Shown in pieces: positions 50,778 through 59,882 of a stretch of 64,000 nt of DNA; the stretch's first letter is position 1; each line of letters opens with the position of its first letter. Position numbers and translations under genes: made by a program. Source of the DNA: G965240465 sp965249525. GTDB taxonomy: Bacteria > SAR324 > JACQKK01. The stretch covers positions 930,001-994,000 of the forward strand of contig OZ252237.1 in the NCBI GenBank assembly GCA_965249525.1, in the 5' to 3' direction. The notes beneath the pieces are model-generated. The model was not told the origin of the DNA, ran no database searches, and saw only the letters and a list, made by a program, of their open reading frames with translations.

Positions 50778-51980
50778 ATGACTGCTGAACGCCGCTTTAA
50801 CCAACCAGACTTTGCTGCTGAACCGATGGTGATTGAAATCGGTCCCGCCCATCCTGCCATGCATGGCATCACCCGCTTCCGCTGCCACCTGGACGGTGAA
50901 GTCATCACCCACATGGAAGCCGACATCGGCTATCTCCACCGCGGTTTTGAGAAAGAATCCGAAAACGCCACCTATTTGCAGATTATCCCTTACACCGACC
51001 GTCTCAACTATGTATCTCCCCTCATCAACAATGTAGGCTATGCCCTGGCTACAGAAAAACTCTTCCAAATAGAAGCTCCCCGCCGTGCACAATTCGTGCG
51101 GGTACTGATGTGTGAGATCTCACGCATCACCGACCACCTGACTTGCAACGGTGCCACCGCCATGGAAATTGGCGCCATGACTGTTTTTCTTTGGTTTATC
51201 AAGGCACGCGAATACCTATGGGAACTGGTGGAAGAGGTCACCGGCGCCCGCCTCACTACCACCTGGACGCGCATAGGCGGTAATGCCAATGACCTGCCAG
51301 ACCACTTTCTTCCCATGCTGGAAGAACGCCTGAAAAAACTGGAACACATCCTCAAAGAGGGCGAATCCCTCATTATGAAAAACCGCATCTTTATTGACCG
51401 CGTTCGTGACATCGGCATCATTTCACCTGAACGCGCCGTGGCATACGCCTTTTCTGGTCCCATGCTGCGCGCCTGCGGCATCCCCTATGATATTCGCCGC
51501 TCCGACCCCTACCTGGTCTATGAAGAACTAGACTTTGACATCCCTGTGGGCAAAAATGGCGACTGCCTAGACCGCTTCATCGTCCGCCAAGAAGAAATGC
51601 ACCAAAGCATCTCCATCATCCGACAATGCATCCACAAACTGCCCCCAGGCGACTTCCACTGCCGCGACCGCCGCGTCTGGATGCCCGAAAAACACCAAGT
51701 CTTTAACAGCATTGAGGGTTTAATTGACCACTTTAAAATCATCATGGATGGCCCCGAACCTCCCCCAGGCGAAGCCTACCAAGCTGTTGAAGGCGGCAAC
51801 GGAGAACTGGGCTTTTACCTGGTATCTGATGGATCAGGCAAACCGCTGAAATGCCGTGTGCGTCCTCCTTGCTTTAACTTTGTGATGGCTATGCCAGAAA
51901 TGACCATTGGACATTACATTGCCGATATCGTTCCCATCTTTGGATCCGTCAACATGATCGGCGGAGAATTGGAACGTTAA
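50778..51980 (+). CDS. nuoD: NADH-quinone oxidoreductase subunit D
   Basis: 400 residues, 49-kDa subunit homologous to the NiFe-hydrogenase large chain. MVIEIGPAHPAMHGITRFRCHLDGE, then DIGYLHRGFEKESE and TYLQIIPYTDRLNYVSPLINNVGY are strongly conserved. The end, VPIFGSVNMIGGELER, with the quinone-site region before it, is intact. The His/Tyr of the quinone pocket region (GPAHPAMH) are kept. It is followed by nuoH, not by nuoE, after 57 nt. Confidence 0.97.
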   Translation: MTAERRFNQPDFAAEPMVIEIGPAHPAMHGITRFRCHLDGEVITHMEADIGYLHRGFEKESENATYLQIIPYTDRLNYVSPLINNVGYALATEKLFQIEAPRRAQFVRVLMCEISRITDHLTCNGATAMEIGAMTVFLWFIKAREYLWELVEEVTGARLTTTWTRIGGNANDLPDHFLPMLEERLKKLEHILKEGESLIMKNRIFIDRVRDIGIISPERAVAYAFSGPMLRACGIPYDIRRSDPYLVYEELDFDIPVGKNGDCLDRFIVRQEEMHQSISIIRQCIHKLPPGDFHCRDRRVWMPEKHQVFNSIEGLIDHFKIIMDGPEPPPGEAYQAVEGGNGELGFYLVSDGSGKPLKCRVRPPCFNFVMAMPEMTIGHYIADIVPIFGSVNMIGGELER

Positions 51981-52037
51981 TCATGCAAACTTCCAATCAC
52001 AGCACATCAATCACTTCACATCAATCAGTACAGCCAT

Positions 52038-53141
52038 ATGGCAGAATTCTTTCTCAATAGTCCCCTGCTGCAGGCAGTCGTTAAGATCGCTGCCATTGTG
52101 TTGGGGTTTGTGATGCTGACAGGCACGTTGCTCACCTTAATGGAACGCAAATGGATGAGTGCGGTGCAGGACCGTATTGGACCCAACCGTGCCAATGTGG
52201 GCAAATTTACGTTCCACGGGTTGTTTCATATCCTTAGCGACGGCTTAAAATCTATGTTTAAGGAAGATACCGTTCCTGCTGGTGCCAATCGGCTGATGTT
52301 TGCTATTGCTCCGTATTTTGCTTTTCTCTCGGTAATTGTCATGTGGGCAGTGATTCCTGTGGCAGCCCCTGTGGGTGATTTCAAGTTCCAGATTGCTGAT
52401 CTGGATATTGGCTTGTTGTTGGTATTCGCTTTTACCTCACTGGGGGTGTACGGGGCGGTGCTGGGGGGGTGGAGTTCTAACAACAAATTTGCTTTGCTGG
52501 GGGCTACCCGTGCTTCAGCACAGATGCTCTCATATGAAATTTTTCTAGGACTGTCTCTGGTGGGGGTGTTCATGGTAAATGAAACCCTGTCTGTGGGACA
52601 GATTGTTTTGAATCAGGGGGAACACTGGTGGGGTTGGATACCCAAGTGGGGCATTTTTACGCAGCCTTTTGCCTTTGTGATGTTCTTTGTAGCCATGCTA
52701 GCAGAAATCAAGCGTCAGCCTTTTGACGCCCCAGAGGGCGAGTCAGAGATTATAGCTGGTTATTTTTTGGAATACTCTGGCATGCGCTGGTCTGCCTTTG
52801 TGCTGGCTGAATATGTGGGCATTGTAGGAGTGGGTGCACTAACCACTACACTTTTCTTGGGCGGCTATCATCTGCCTTGGCTGGGAGAATTCGGCATTGC
52901 CCCTGGTGGGGTGTTGTGGCTGGCACTGCCCAGTTGGTTCATCACCCTGCTGCAAATTGGAGCATTTGCTGCAAAAACCTTGTTTTTCTGCTGGCTGATT
53001 ATCATCTTGCGTTGGAGCGTTCCGCGCTTCCGTTTTGACCAGATTATGCACCTGGGCTGGAAGCGCATGCTACCCTTGGCACTTGCCAACATCGCCATCA
53101 CCGCCTTGGCACTGCTGATATATGACAGCTGGGTCTTCTAA
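52038..53141 (+). CDS. nuoH: NADH-quinone oxidoreductase subunit H
   Basis: 367 residues with about eight membrane spans. TLLTLMERKWMSAVQDRIGPNRANVG is the ERK-x-x-x-x-x-QxRxGPN signature, followed by FAIAPYFAFLSVIVMWAVIP and the acidic quinone-tunnel segment RQPFDAPEGESEIIAGYFLEYSGMRWSAF. It connects the quinone cavity to the membrane arm. Directly behind nuoD: nuoE, nuoF and nuoG, which separate D and H in the common proteobacterial order, are absent from this spot. Confidence 0.97.
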   Translation: MAEFFLNSPLLQAVVKIAAIVLGFVMLTGTLLTLMERKWMSAVQDRIGPNRANVGKFTFHGLFHILSDGLKSMFKEDTVPAGANRLMFAIAPYFAFLSVIVMWAVIPVAAPVGDFKFQIADLDIGLLLVFAFTSLGVYGAVLGGWSSNNKFALLGATRASAQMLSYEIFLGLSLVGVFMVNETLSVGQIVLNQGEHWWGWIPKWGIFTQPFAFVMFFVAMLAEIKRQPFDAPEGESEIIAGYFLEYSGMRWSAFVLAEYVGIVGVGALTTTLFLGGYHLPWLGEFGIAPGGVLWLALPSWFITLLQIGAFAAKTLFFCWLIIILRWSVPRFRFDQIMHLGWKRMLPLALANIAITALALLIYDSWVF

Positions 53142-53319
53142 ATCTCCCTTGATGACACGGCCGTATGGCAGCAAGTTGTCTCGGCAGGCGGTGATGTTCC
53201 CGCTCAAAATCCCCCACACTGTTCTTGGCAATTTTTTGCTATGTTCCCCAACCTTTGCTAAGCTAGGTTCATAACCTTTGCATAAAGCAGCCCATGCATC
53301 CCCATGATAAGGCATCCCC

Positions 53320-53952
53320 ATGAAAGTCGCAGCCAGCAGCAAACAACGCATTAAACAGGTTCACCATCGTAGCGGCTGGCTGGAAAGCCTTTACCTGCCC
53401 GCCATAATCGGCGGGCTGCGCATCACCACCCGACACTTCTTGCGCAATATATTCGGCAAGCGCGATGTGGTCACCATCAACTATCCAGAAGAAACCCGCC
53501 GCATCTCACCACGTTACCGAGGGCGTCATCGCTTGACCATGCGTGAGGATGGCTTCATCAAGTGTGTTGCCTGCTATATGTGTGAAGAAGTCTGCCCCGC
53601 CAACTGCATCCATATTGAGTCTGGCGAAGTGCAAGACAAATCGGTAGAAAAATACCCCGTGGTGTTTGATATAGATGAACTCCGCTGCGTCTTCTGCGGA
53701 CTCTGTGTAGAAGCCTGCCCCAAAGATGCCCTGCGCATGGATACAGGCATAGTATCCATGGCTTACACAGACCGTGATCGCTTTGACTTCACCCGCGAAC
53801 TCCTACGCGATGCCGCCACGGGAAACAGCGAAAAAACCAAATTTCACAATGTCCCCCTGCCCGCCAATCCCCAAGATGCCCTGCCCTACTCACAAGGCTT
53901 GCTGCCTGATGAATCCCCAGAAAACACCATTTCGGATGATTTTAAAACCTGA
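53320..53952 (+). CDS. nuoI: NADH-quinone oxidoreductase subunit I
   Basis: 210 residues. Two 4Fe-4S motifs, CVACYMCEEVCPANCIHI and CVFCGLCVEACPKDAL, carry clusters N6a and N6b of complex I. The N-terminal amphipathic region and YPEETRRISPRYRGRHRL are typical of NuoI. The gap to nuoH is 178 nt. No nuoJ follows; the next gene encodes an unrelated exported protein. Confidence 0.96.
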   Translation: MKVAASSKQRIKQVHHRSGWLESLYLPAIIGGLRITTRHFLRNIFGKRDVVTINYPEETRRISPRYRGRHRLTMREDGFIKCVACYMCEEVCPANCIHIESGEVQDKSVEKYPVVFDIDELRCVFCGLCVEACPKDALRMDTGIVSMAYTDRDRFDFTRELLRDAATGNSEKTKFHNVPLPANPQDALPYSQGLLPDESPENTISDDFKT

Positions 53953-53967
53953 TTGCCCCCACCCAGC

Positions 53968-54654
53968 ATGCCCTTAAAGTATTCCACCAGCAGAGAATTA
54001 GTCAGCCAGGTGACCAAACCAGCCACAATCTGGCTGTCCCTGGTTGTTCTCGGTACTGCATTGGTAACAGCAGTTTCTGTTGCCCCCATTCAGGCACAGC
54101 AAAGTTCTGCAGCGGATGCCACCGAGCGTTTGCTGCGATTGAAAGCCAAACAGGAAGGGCGCATCTTTGTCCCCCTCAAAGATAAAAACCTGTCTCCTAC
54201 CGAGCGTCTGCTGCTGCTAAAAGCGCGTCAGGAGGCATTTCCTGTTGTGGTAGAAAAGGGGGAACGCACTGTGCTGGTACGCGGTCAAGGTGCCGGCAGC
54301 TGGCACGAAAATGATGTCGCCCTCTCTCGTCAAGAAGCCCTGCGCGACGCCCTGCGCAATGCAGTAGAACAAGCCAGCGGACTGGCAATTGAATCCCGTT
54401 CTCAAGTGGAAAATTATGAACTGGTGCAAGAAATCCTGGTCACCAAAAGCCAAGGCTTCGTCAAGCGCTACCGCATTATAGAAGAAAAACGCGACGGACC
54501 CCTGTACCGCTTGGAAATAGAAGCCCTCATATTAACCCAGCCATTTATAAAAACCCTGGAAGAAACCACCAACAATGATAAAAACACACTCAAAGAAGCT
54601 CAAAAAACCTCGCAAGATTTCCCTCTGCCACCAAAAGAACCCAGCAAAAACTAA
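53968..54654 (+). CDS. Exported protein with FlgT_N-like domain
   Basis: 228 residues from ATG 53968. A signal or anchor segment lies at about 15-40 (LSLVVLGTALVTAVSVAPIQAQ). Two copies of a 15-residue motif follow (ATERLLRLKAKQEGR and PTERLLLLKARQEAF). The domain at about 95-185 (GQGAGSWHENDVALSRQEALRDALRNAVEQASGL...SQGFVKRYRI) resembles the N-terminal domain of FlgT and LPP20-like envelope proteins. No flagellar genes are present, so a flagellar role is not implied. It lies 15 nt after nuoI. Similarity judged by eye. Confidence 0.6.
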   Translation: MPLKYSTSRELVSQVTKPATIWLSLVVLGTALVTAVSVAPIQAQQSSAADATERLLRLKAKQEGRIFVPLKDKNLSPTERLLLLKARQEAFPVVVEKGERTVLVRGQGAGSWHENDVALSRQEALRDALRNAVEQASGLAIESRSQVENYELVQEILVTKSQGFVKRYRIIEEKRDGPLYRLEIEALILTQPFIKTLEETTNNDKNTLKEAQKTSQDFPLPPKEPSKN

Positions 54655-54692
54655 ATGAGAACTGCGATTATCGCTGCCAGCTGCAACCTCGC

Positions 54693-55421
54693 ATGGATAC
54701 CGCAGACAACCTCAAAATGCTTAAAGAGCGCATCGCCACTGCAGCACTCCGCAGTGGACGCAATCCCGACGATGTCCAGCTGCTGGCTGTCAGCAAAACA
54801 CGTTCAGCCCACCAAATACTCCAAGCCATACAAGCAGGCCAACAATCCTTTGGAGAAAACCGCATCCAAGAAGCACATTCCAAAATCCCCGCCGTCCAAG
54901 ACCTCTGTCAAAAAGCCCAACTCCCTCCACCAACCTGGCACCTGGTGGGCAGCCTCCAAACCAATAAAGCCCGCTTCGCCCACCTCTTCCACATGCTCCA
55001 CTCGCTTGACTCCATACGCCTCGCCAACGCCCTGCAGCAGCACTTCGCCAAACTCCAAGCCACTTGTCCCGTATTCCTGCAAGTCAACTACAGCCAAGAA
55101 AAAACCAAAAGCGGCGTACACACCCATGACCAACTCCAACAACTGGCAGACCATCTCCTCCACTGCCCCAACCTCCAACTGCGAGGACTAATGACCATAC
55201 CACCTCCAGCCCTCAACGAAACCCAGTCCCGACAGCATTTTGCCCAACTCCGTCAATCCCTACAACGCCTCCAAACCCGTCTCCCCCGAAACCACCAATG
55301 TCACCAGCTTTCCATGGGCATGTCCGCAGACTTTGAATGGGCTGTCGCCGAAGGAAGCACCATGGTTCGCCTCGGCACTGCCATCTTTGGTGCTCGCTCC
55401 AACCCCTCACCCCCCCATTAG
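54693..55421 (+). CDS. YggS-family pyridoxal-phosphate homeostasis protein
   Basis: 242 residues. The PLP lysine is in VQLLAVSKTRSAHQI, with FGENRIQEAHSKI, WHLVGSLQTNKARF, LMTIPPPALNETQ and the phosphate-binding LSMGMSADFEWAVAEGSTMVRLGTAIFG. Alanine-racemase-like single barrel that buffers free pyridoxal phosphate and has no known catalytic activity. The yggT gene follows at 2 nt, a conserved pairing; proC, often near them, is absent. Confidence 0.93.
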   Translation: MDTADNLKMLKERIATAALRSGRNPDDVQLLAVSKTRSAHQILQAIQAGQQSFGENRIQEAHSKIPAVQDLCQKAQLPPPTWHLVGSLQTNKARFAHLFHMLHSLDSIRLANALQQHFAKLQATCPVFLQVNYSQEKTKSGVHTHDQLQQLADHLLHCPNLQLRGLMTIPPPALNETQSRQHFAQLRQSLQRLQTRLPRNHQCHQLSMGMSADFEWAVAEGSTMVRLGTAIFGARSNPSPPH

Positions 55422-55423
55422 CC

Positions 55424-55684
55424 ATGCTCATTGTTATCCAAATCATCCAATTCGTTTCCAATATTCTCTCCCTGCTGATCATCGCTCAGGTGCTCCTCTC
55501 CTGGTTCCCCCACAACCGCGACAAACCAGGCATCCGAATGCTTTACCGCCTCACCGACCCCCTCACCCGCCCCTTCCGCTTTATCCCCAGTATCGGAGGC
55601 ATAGACTTTTCTCCTTTGGCGGCGCTGCTCTCCATCCAATTGCTGGAAGAACTGCTGGTCTTCTCCTTGCAAAAATTACTATAA
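55424..55684 (+). CDS. YggT-family membrane protein (single module)
   Basis: 86 residues from ATG 55424, two nt after yggS. Two membrane spans flank the family motif LLSWFPHNRDKPGIRMLYRLTDPLTRPFRFIPSIGGIDFSPL. YggT proteins are inner-membrane proteins linked to osmotic stress and, in plants and cyanobacteria (CcbA-like), to organelle or cell division. A double-module homologue is encoded at 59.9 kb. Confidence 0.88.
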   Translation: MLIVIQIIQFVSNILSLLIIAQVLLSWFPHNRDKPGIRMLYRLTDPLTRPFRFIPSIGGIDFSPLAALLSIQLLEELLVFSLQKLL

Positions 55685-55778
55685 CCAATACACATAAAGA
55701 CCCCCATCCTCTTTACTCAAACCTGATATATGTGATGATGTAAACAAGCATGATTGTTTGGCGGGGAGGTAATCTTCT

Positions 55779-56699
55779 ATGATTCGTTCTCTATTTTTTA
55801 CTCCTGGAGATGATGCCCACAAGGTGGAAAAATCCTTCACCTTGGGTGCCGATGCTGTGGTGTTGGATTTAGAAGATGCGGTAGCCAAACAGCATAAAGC
55901 CAGCGCCCGCCAGTTGGCTGCCCAGACACTCTCTAAGCCACTGCCCAAAACACTACCAAAAACACTGCCCAAAACACTGCCTCAGCCTATGAGGTATGTG
56001 CGGGTGAATTCTTGTGGAGACCCCGAATGTCTGGCAGACCTCAGTGCAGTGGTAGGCAGCAATTTGCACGGCATTGTGTTACCGCTGGTGGAAAGCAGCC
56101 GTGATATGGAGATTGCAGACTGGGCACTGACGCAGTTAGAACAGCGTGCGGGTATGCAGACGGGGAGTTTGAAAATTCTGCCCATTATTGAAACTTGCCG
56201 CGGTCTGAGCAATATCGGCGAGATATGTTCGCATCAGGGACGCCTTCGCCGACTGTCTTTTGGTTCATGGGATTATTGTCTGGATGCAGGTATGCTGTCT
56301 ACTCCGCATGAAGGGGAGCTTGAACATGCCCGTACTGTGATTGTACATGCTTCTGCTGCAGCAGGTCTGGATAAGCCCCTTGATACTTCTTGGATCGGCA
56401 TTGGTGATATTGAGGGCTTGAAGAACTCTGCCATGCGCGCACGTCAGTTGGGATTTGGTGGCAAGGCTTGCATCCATCCAGAACAGCTGCCCGTCATCCA
56501 CCAAGTCTTTTCTCCTTCAGCATCAGAAATTACCAAGGCACAGCGCATTGTTGAGGCTTTTGAACAGTCCGCAGCCCAGGGCACAGCTGCTATTGTGGTG
56601 GATGGTCAATTCGTAGATTATACCCACGCAGAACGCGCACAGCAAATCTTGGAACTCGCCAAAGCCATCTCAGCAAAAGACCTCCAGAACCCACTATGA
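55779..56699 (+). CDS. HpcH/HpaI aldolase - CitE-like lyase family
   Basis: 306 residues. The opening RSLFFTPGDDAHKVEKSFTLGADAVVLDLEDAVAKQHK has the metal-binding Glu/Asp of CitE-like proteins. It is followed by GIVLPLVESSRDME, ILPIIETCRGLSNIGEI, the SFGSWDYCLDAG loop and GFGGKACIHPEQLPVIHQVF. The family includes malyl-CoA, citramalyl-CoA and citryl lyases and thioesterases. A short in-frame repeat (Leu-Pro-Lys-Thr) sits at about 53-68. GGGGAGG precedes the start. The stop overlaps coaA by ATGA. Confidence 0.87.
   Translation: MIRSLFFTPGDDAHKVEKSFTLGADAVVLDLEDAVAKQHKASARQLAAQTLSKPLPKTLPKTLPKTLPQPMRYVRVNSCGDPECLADLSAVVGSNLHGIVLPLVESSRDMEIADWALTQLEQRAGMQTGSLKILPIIETCRGLSNIGEICSHQGRLRRLSFGSWDYCLDAGMLSTPHEGELEHARTVIVHASAAAGLDKPLDTSWIGIGDIEGLKNSAMRARQLGFGGKACIHPEQLPVIHQVFSPSASEITKAQRIVEAFEQSAAQGTAAIVVDGQFVDYTHAERAQQILELAKAISAKDLQNPL
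55941..55976 (+). repeat. In-frame 12-bp tandem repeat in the CitE-like gene
   Basis: Three units, CTGCCCAAAACA, CTACCAAAAACA and CTGCCCAAAACA, encode Leu-Pro-Lys-Thr repeats in a surface-loop position after SKPLPK. Same unit length as the repeats at 25.16 and 50.62 kb but different sequence. Confidence 0.8.
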
Positions 56700-57664
56700 C
56701 CCAGATCGTCCAACACAGTCAGCTGACACCACACACTTCGCTGCCTGATGTCTTCTTACACTTCTCACGTAAAAACTGGGCGCACTTCCGTGATGATCTC
56801 CCCCTGCCGCTTTCAGCAGAAGAACTCGCAGATCTACGCAGTTTGGGTGATCACATCTCTCTGGAGGAAGTCGCACAAGTCTATTTGCCACTGTGCCGTC
56901 TTCTCAGTCTGCATGTTGGCAGCAGGCAGAACCTCCATCGTTCCTCACAAATCTTTCTCGGACACGGTCACGCCAATGTTCCTTTTATCATCGCCATTGC
57001 TGGCAGCGTGGCTGTGGGGAAAAGCACCACCGCCCGACTGCTGCAAAAACTTCTCTCTCGCTGGCCCAATCATCCCAAGGTAGATCTTATCCCCACAGAT
57101 GGCTTCCTGCTGCCCAATGTGGAACTCAAGAAACGCGGACTCATGCATCGCAAAGGCTTCCCAGAAAGTTATGACCTCCGTCAAATCCTCAACTTCCTGG
57201 CTGCCGTTAAGTCAGGACAACGGGTGGCGTACTCTCCTGTGTATTCTCATCTCCACTACGATGTCCTTCCCAAACAATACCTGCAAATTCGTCAACCAGA
57301 AATCCTGCTGATTGAAGGACTAAACTTGCTGCAGGTCGGGGAGCCCCCCAACTTATCGCCCAAGGTTTCTGATTATTTTGATTTCTCTATCTATGTAGAT
57401 GCCGACCCTGTTCTCATTGAAAAATGGTACTGCCAACGTTTTCTTCAGCTGCGCAATACCGCCTTCCAAGACCCCCTCTCCTATTTTCACCACTATGCCT
57501 CCCTCTCTAAGAAAGCGGTGCTGGAAGAAGCCAAACGCACCTGGAGGCAGATCAATCTGGTCAACCTGGTGGAAAATATCCTGCCCACCAAGCAGCGCGC
57601 CAGTCTCATCTTAGAAAAACGACACCAACACAATGTGAGCCATATCCACTTGCGCAAGCTCTAG
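56696..57664 (+). CDS. coaA: Pantothenate kinase, type I
   Basis: 322 residues, standard CoaA. The P-loop is IIAIAGSVAVGKSTTARLLQ. Further blocks are VDLIPTDGFLLPN, RKGFPESYDLRQIL, VYSHLHYDV, LLIEGLNLLQVG, and SDYFDFSIYVDADPVLIEKWYCQRFL. It catalyses the first committed step of coenzyme A synthesis. Translationally coupled to the CitE-like gene (4-nt ATGA overlap), an unusual pairing that may reflect shared need for CoA thioesters. Convergent with a sugar ABC gene. Confidence 0.96.
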   Translation: MTQIVQHSQLTPHTSLPDVFLHFSRKNWAHFRDDLPLPLSAEELADLRSLGDHISLEEVAQVYLPLCRLLSLHVGSRQNLHRSSQIFLGHGHANVPFIIAIAGSVAVGKSTTARLLQKLLSRWPNHPKVDLIPTDGFLLPNVELKKRGLMHRKGFPESYDLRQILNFLAAVKSGQRVAYSPVYSHLHYDVLPKQYLQIRQPEILLIEGLNLLQVGEPPNLSPKVSDYFDFSIYVDADPVLIEKWYCQRFLQLRNTAFQDPLSYFHHYASLSKKAVLEEAKRTWRQINLVNLVENILPTKQRASLILEKRHQHNVSHIHLRKL

Positions 57665-57691
57665 CCCCTCTTTTGGAAAAGGGCAGCCAGC

Positions 57692-57713
57692 GGGGCAACA
57701 GAGTTGTTGCCCC
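57692..57713. terminator. Hairpin between convergent coaA and sugar ABC genes
   Basis: A perfect 9-bp stem GGGGCAACA / TGTTGCCCC with loop GAGT. No T-run follows on either strand, so it is not a classical rho-independent terminator, but its place between two gene ends fits a shared 3' structure. An 11-bp direct duplication (GACTATGCGAA-like) follows at about 57720-57740. Confidence 0.4.
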
Positions 57714-57733
57714 ATAGAAAGACTATGCGAAGA

Positions 57734-58552
57734 CTATGCGGTGTGAAGATTGTCTTTATATTGGGTAAGTTCCTCGTTGAGATTTTCTAGTTCTTTACCA
57801 CCTGCCATCATTTTTTCTATCTCAGTATGAGAGATTTTGGATTTTAGATAAGTGCCGATGCTTTTGCCTCTATTGAGCAACACAAAGCGGTCAGCCACAG
57901 GGTATGCGTGGTGAACATTGTGAGAAATAAAGACCACCCCAATGCCGCTGGCGCGTGCTTGGATGATGTATCTTAGTACCAGGGAGGCTTGTCTTACACC
58001 AAGAGCGCTGGTGGGTTCATCTAGAATGAGCACCTTGGCACCGAAGTAGACGGCGCGTGAGATGGCCAGGCATTGTCGTTCTCCACCGGAGAGGGTGCCG
58101 ACGGCTTGTTCTGAGTCGCGGATATCAATGCCAATGCGGTGCATTTCTTCACGGGAGATTTTGGCTGCCTTTTCAAGGTCAAACACAGGCAGGATGCCTC
58201 CTATTTTTTTAATGGGTTCTCGTCCCATGAAGAAGTTGCGGGTAATGCTCATCAGCGGGACGGTGGACAGGTCTTGGTAGACGGTGGCGATGCCGCGGTC
58301 TAGGGCTTCACGCGGGGATGATAGTTCAACTTGTTGACCTTCTATCCAGTAGCTGCCTTCATCTGGTTTATGTACACCAGAGAGGGTTTTGATGAGGGTG
58401 CTTTTTCCTGCTCCATTGTCTCCCAGCAGTGCCAGGACTTCGCCTGAACTGACATGCATAGAAACTTCGCTGAGGGCTACCACAGAACCGAAGAACTTGG
58501 AGACGTTTCTTAGTTCCAATAATTTTTTTTGGGGTTGGTTTGCGTTATTCAT
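57734..58552 (-). CDS. Sugar ABC transporter ATP-binding protein (FrcA/RbsA-like, single domain)
   Basis: 272 residues, one ABC domain rather than the double-domain RbsA. Walker A is LLGDNGAGKSTLIKTLSG, the signature is LSGGERQCLAISRAVYF, Walker B is VLILDEPTSALG, and the H-loop is VVFISHN. The DRGIATVYQDLSTVPLMSI stretch is typical of sugar (CUT2) importers such as FrcA and inositol IatA-like proteins. The start codon overlaps the permease stop (TAATG). It energises import; the ligand is unknown. Confidence 0.91.
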   Translation of the reverse strand: MNNANQPQKKLLELRNVSKFFGSVVALSEVSMHVSSGEVLALLGDNGAGKSTLIKTLSGVHKPDEGSYWIEGQQVELSSPREALDRGIATVYQDLSTVPLMSITRNFFMGREPIKKIGGILPVFDLEKAAKISREEMHRIGIDIRDSEQAVGTLSGGERQCLAISRAVYFGAKVLILDEPTSALGVRQASLVLRYIIQARASGIGVVFISHNVHHAYPVADRFVLLNRGKSIGTYLKSKISHTEIEKMMAGGKELENLNEELTQYKDNLHTA

Positions 58553-59658
58553 TACATACTTTCTCCTGTGACTTTGAAGCGAAGATAATTATTGAATATC
58601 ACGGCGACCAGCAGCATTAATCCTAGGAACACACGGAAGAGGGAACTGTCTACCCCGGTGTAGAAGATACCGATTTGCACCACACCAAAAATAACTGCAC
58701 CAAAGGCTCCTCCAACCACAGATCCGTATCCACCGGTGAGCAAACTGCCACCGATGACAGCAGCGATGATAGCTTCAAATTCTTTCAAGAGTCCGCGGTC
58801 AGCAGCAGCTGAACCGAATTCCATCACCTGGCAGGCAGCAAACACAGTGGCACAAAATGCGGAGAACATAAATAGGGAGATCTTTACAAAACGTACTGGC
58901 ACGCCCATATTGCGTGCAGCAGCAGCGTCGCCGCCCGCAGCGAACACCCAGTTGCCAAAACGTGTTTTGAGCAAGACAAAGGATGCGAACGCTACCAGAA
59001 TAAACCACCAAATGATGACCATAGGAATCCCGCTGACCAGCGGGGTGCCGTCGTTGTATTGGCCAATGATTCCCCAATCGGATAATTGGTAAAACACAGG
59101 AGAAAATATCTTAGCTCCAAACACAGCTCCCAAGAAATCGCCTTCGGCCCGCTCTCGAACACCGCTGATGACCGTCTGTCCTGTCAGGGTGATGGCAAGA
59201 AAAATCGTCAAGCCTCGCAGAATGTACAAAAATGCCAGAGTAACGATAAAAGACGGCAGCCGTGTTTTCATAACTGTGTAGCCATTGATAAATCCCAGCA
59301 GCATGGCGCCGGCAAATGCAAACAGCAGGCTTATCCACGCAGGCCAGCCCCAAAACAACATGGGAATGGCTATCATCATCCCTGAGAAAGCAATCATGGA
59401 ACCGATGGACAGATCAAATTCTCCTGCTATCATCAAACTGACCGCACCTACTGCGATGATTCCTAGCTGGGCAGATACTACCATCCAATTCAGAATACCA
59501 TCCGAATTGAACATCCCGCTGTCAAAACTGATAAGTAAAAAGAAAGCAAATACCAACAAAACTCCGCCTGCCGAACCAAATTCAGGGCGGTTTAATAAAT
59601 CTTGCAATAATGTGCGTTTTTTGACGCGTTCGTCAGTATGAGCTTTTTCTGCTGCCAT
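58552..59658 (-). CDS. Sugar ABC transporter permease (CUT2, RbsC/FrcC-like)
   Basis: 368 residues with about ten membrane spans. The signature is AVSLMIAGEFDLSIGSMIAFSGMMIAIPM, followed by LPSFIVTLAFLYILRGLTIFL and the cytoplasmic-loop AAARNMGVPVRFVKISLFM. The late segment EFEAIIAAVIGGSLLTGGYGSVVGGAFGA is typical of RbsC relatives. AGGAGGTAAC lies before the ATG. Co-transcribed with the ATP-binding gene. The only nearby binding protein (60.67 kb) is on the opposite strand with a YggT gene in between. Confidence 0.92.
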   Translation of the reverse strand: MAAEKAHTDERVKKRTLLQDLLNRPEFGSAGGVLLVFAFFLLISFDSGMFNSDGILNWMVVSAQLGIIAVGAVSLMIAGEFDLSIGSMIAFSGMMIAIPMLFWGWPAWISLLFAFAGAMLLGFINGYTVMKTRLPSFIVTLAFLYILRGLTIFLAITLTGQTVISGVRERAEGDFLGAVFGAKIFSPVFYQLSDWGIIGQYNDGTPLVSGIPMVIIWWFILVAFASFVLLKTRFGNWVFAAGGDAAAARNMGVPVRFVKISLFMFSAFCATVFAACQVMEFGSAAADRGLLKEFEAIIAAVIGGSLLTGGYGSVVGGAFGAVIFGVVQIGIFYTGVDSSLFRVFLGLMLLVAVIFNNYLRFKVTGESM

Positions 59659-59882
59659 GGTTACCTCCTATGACAAAGTGCTGTTATGATATACAGTACA
59701 ACATCACTTCACACAAGCATTTTGTTGGTTTCTGGCTAAAATATTCCAGCAGCATTTTTTCAACCAGGGACTTGGCTGGCAGTGTAGTCTGCAGTAGGAG
59801 GATCTTTGGGCAAGTGAAGCGGATGTTTTTTGCCTGCCACTCATCACTGCCAGTATGACAGAATGGAGACACTGAGCCCTGT

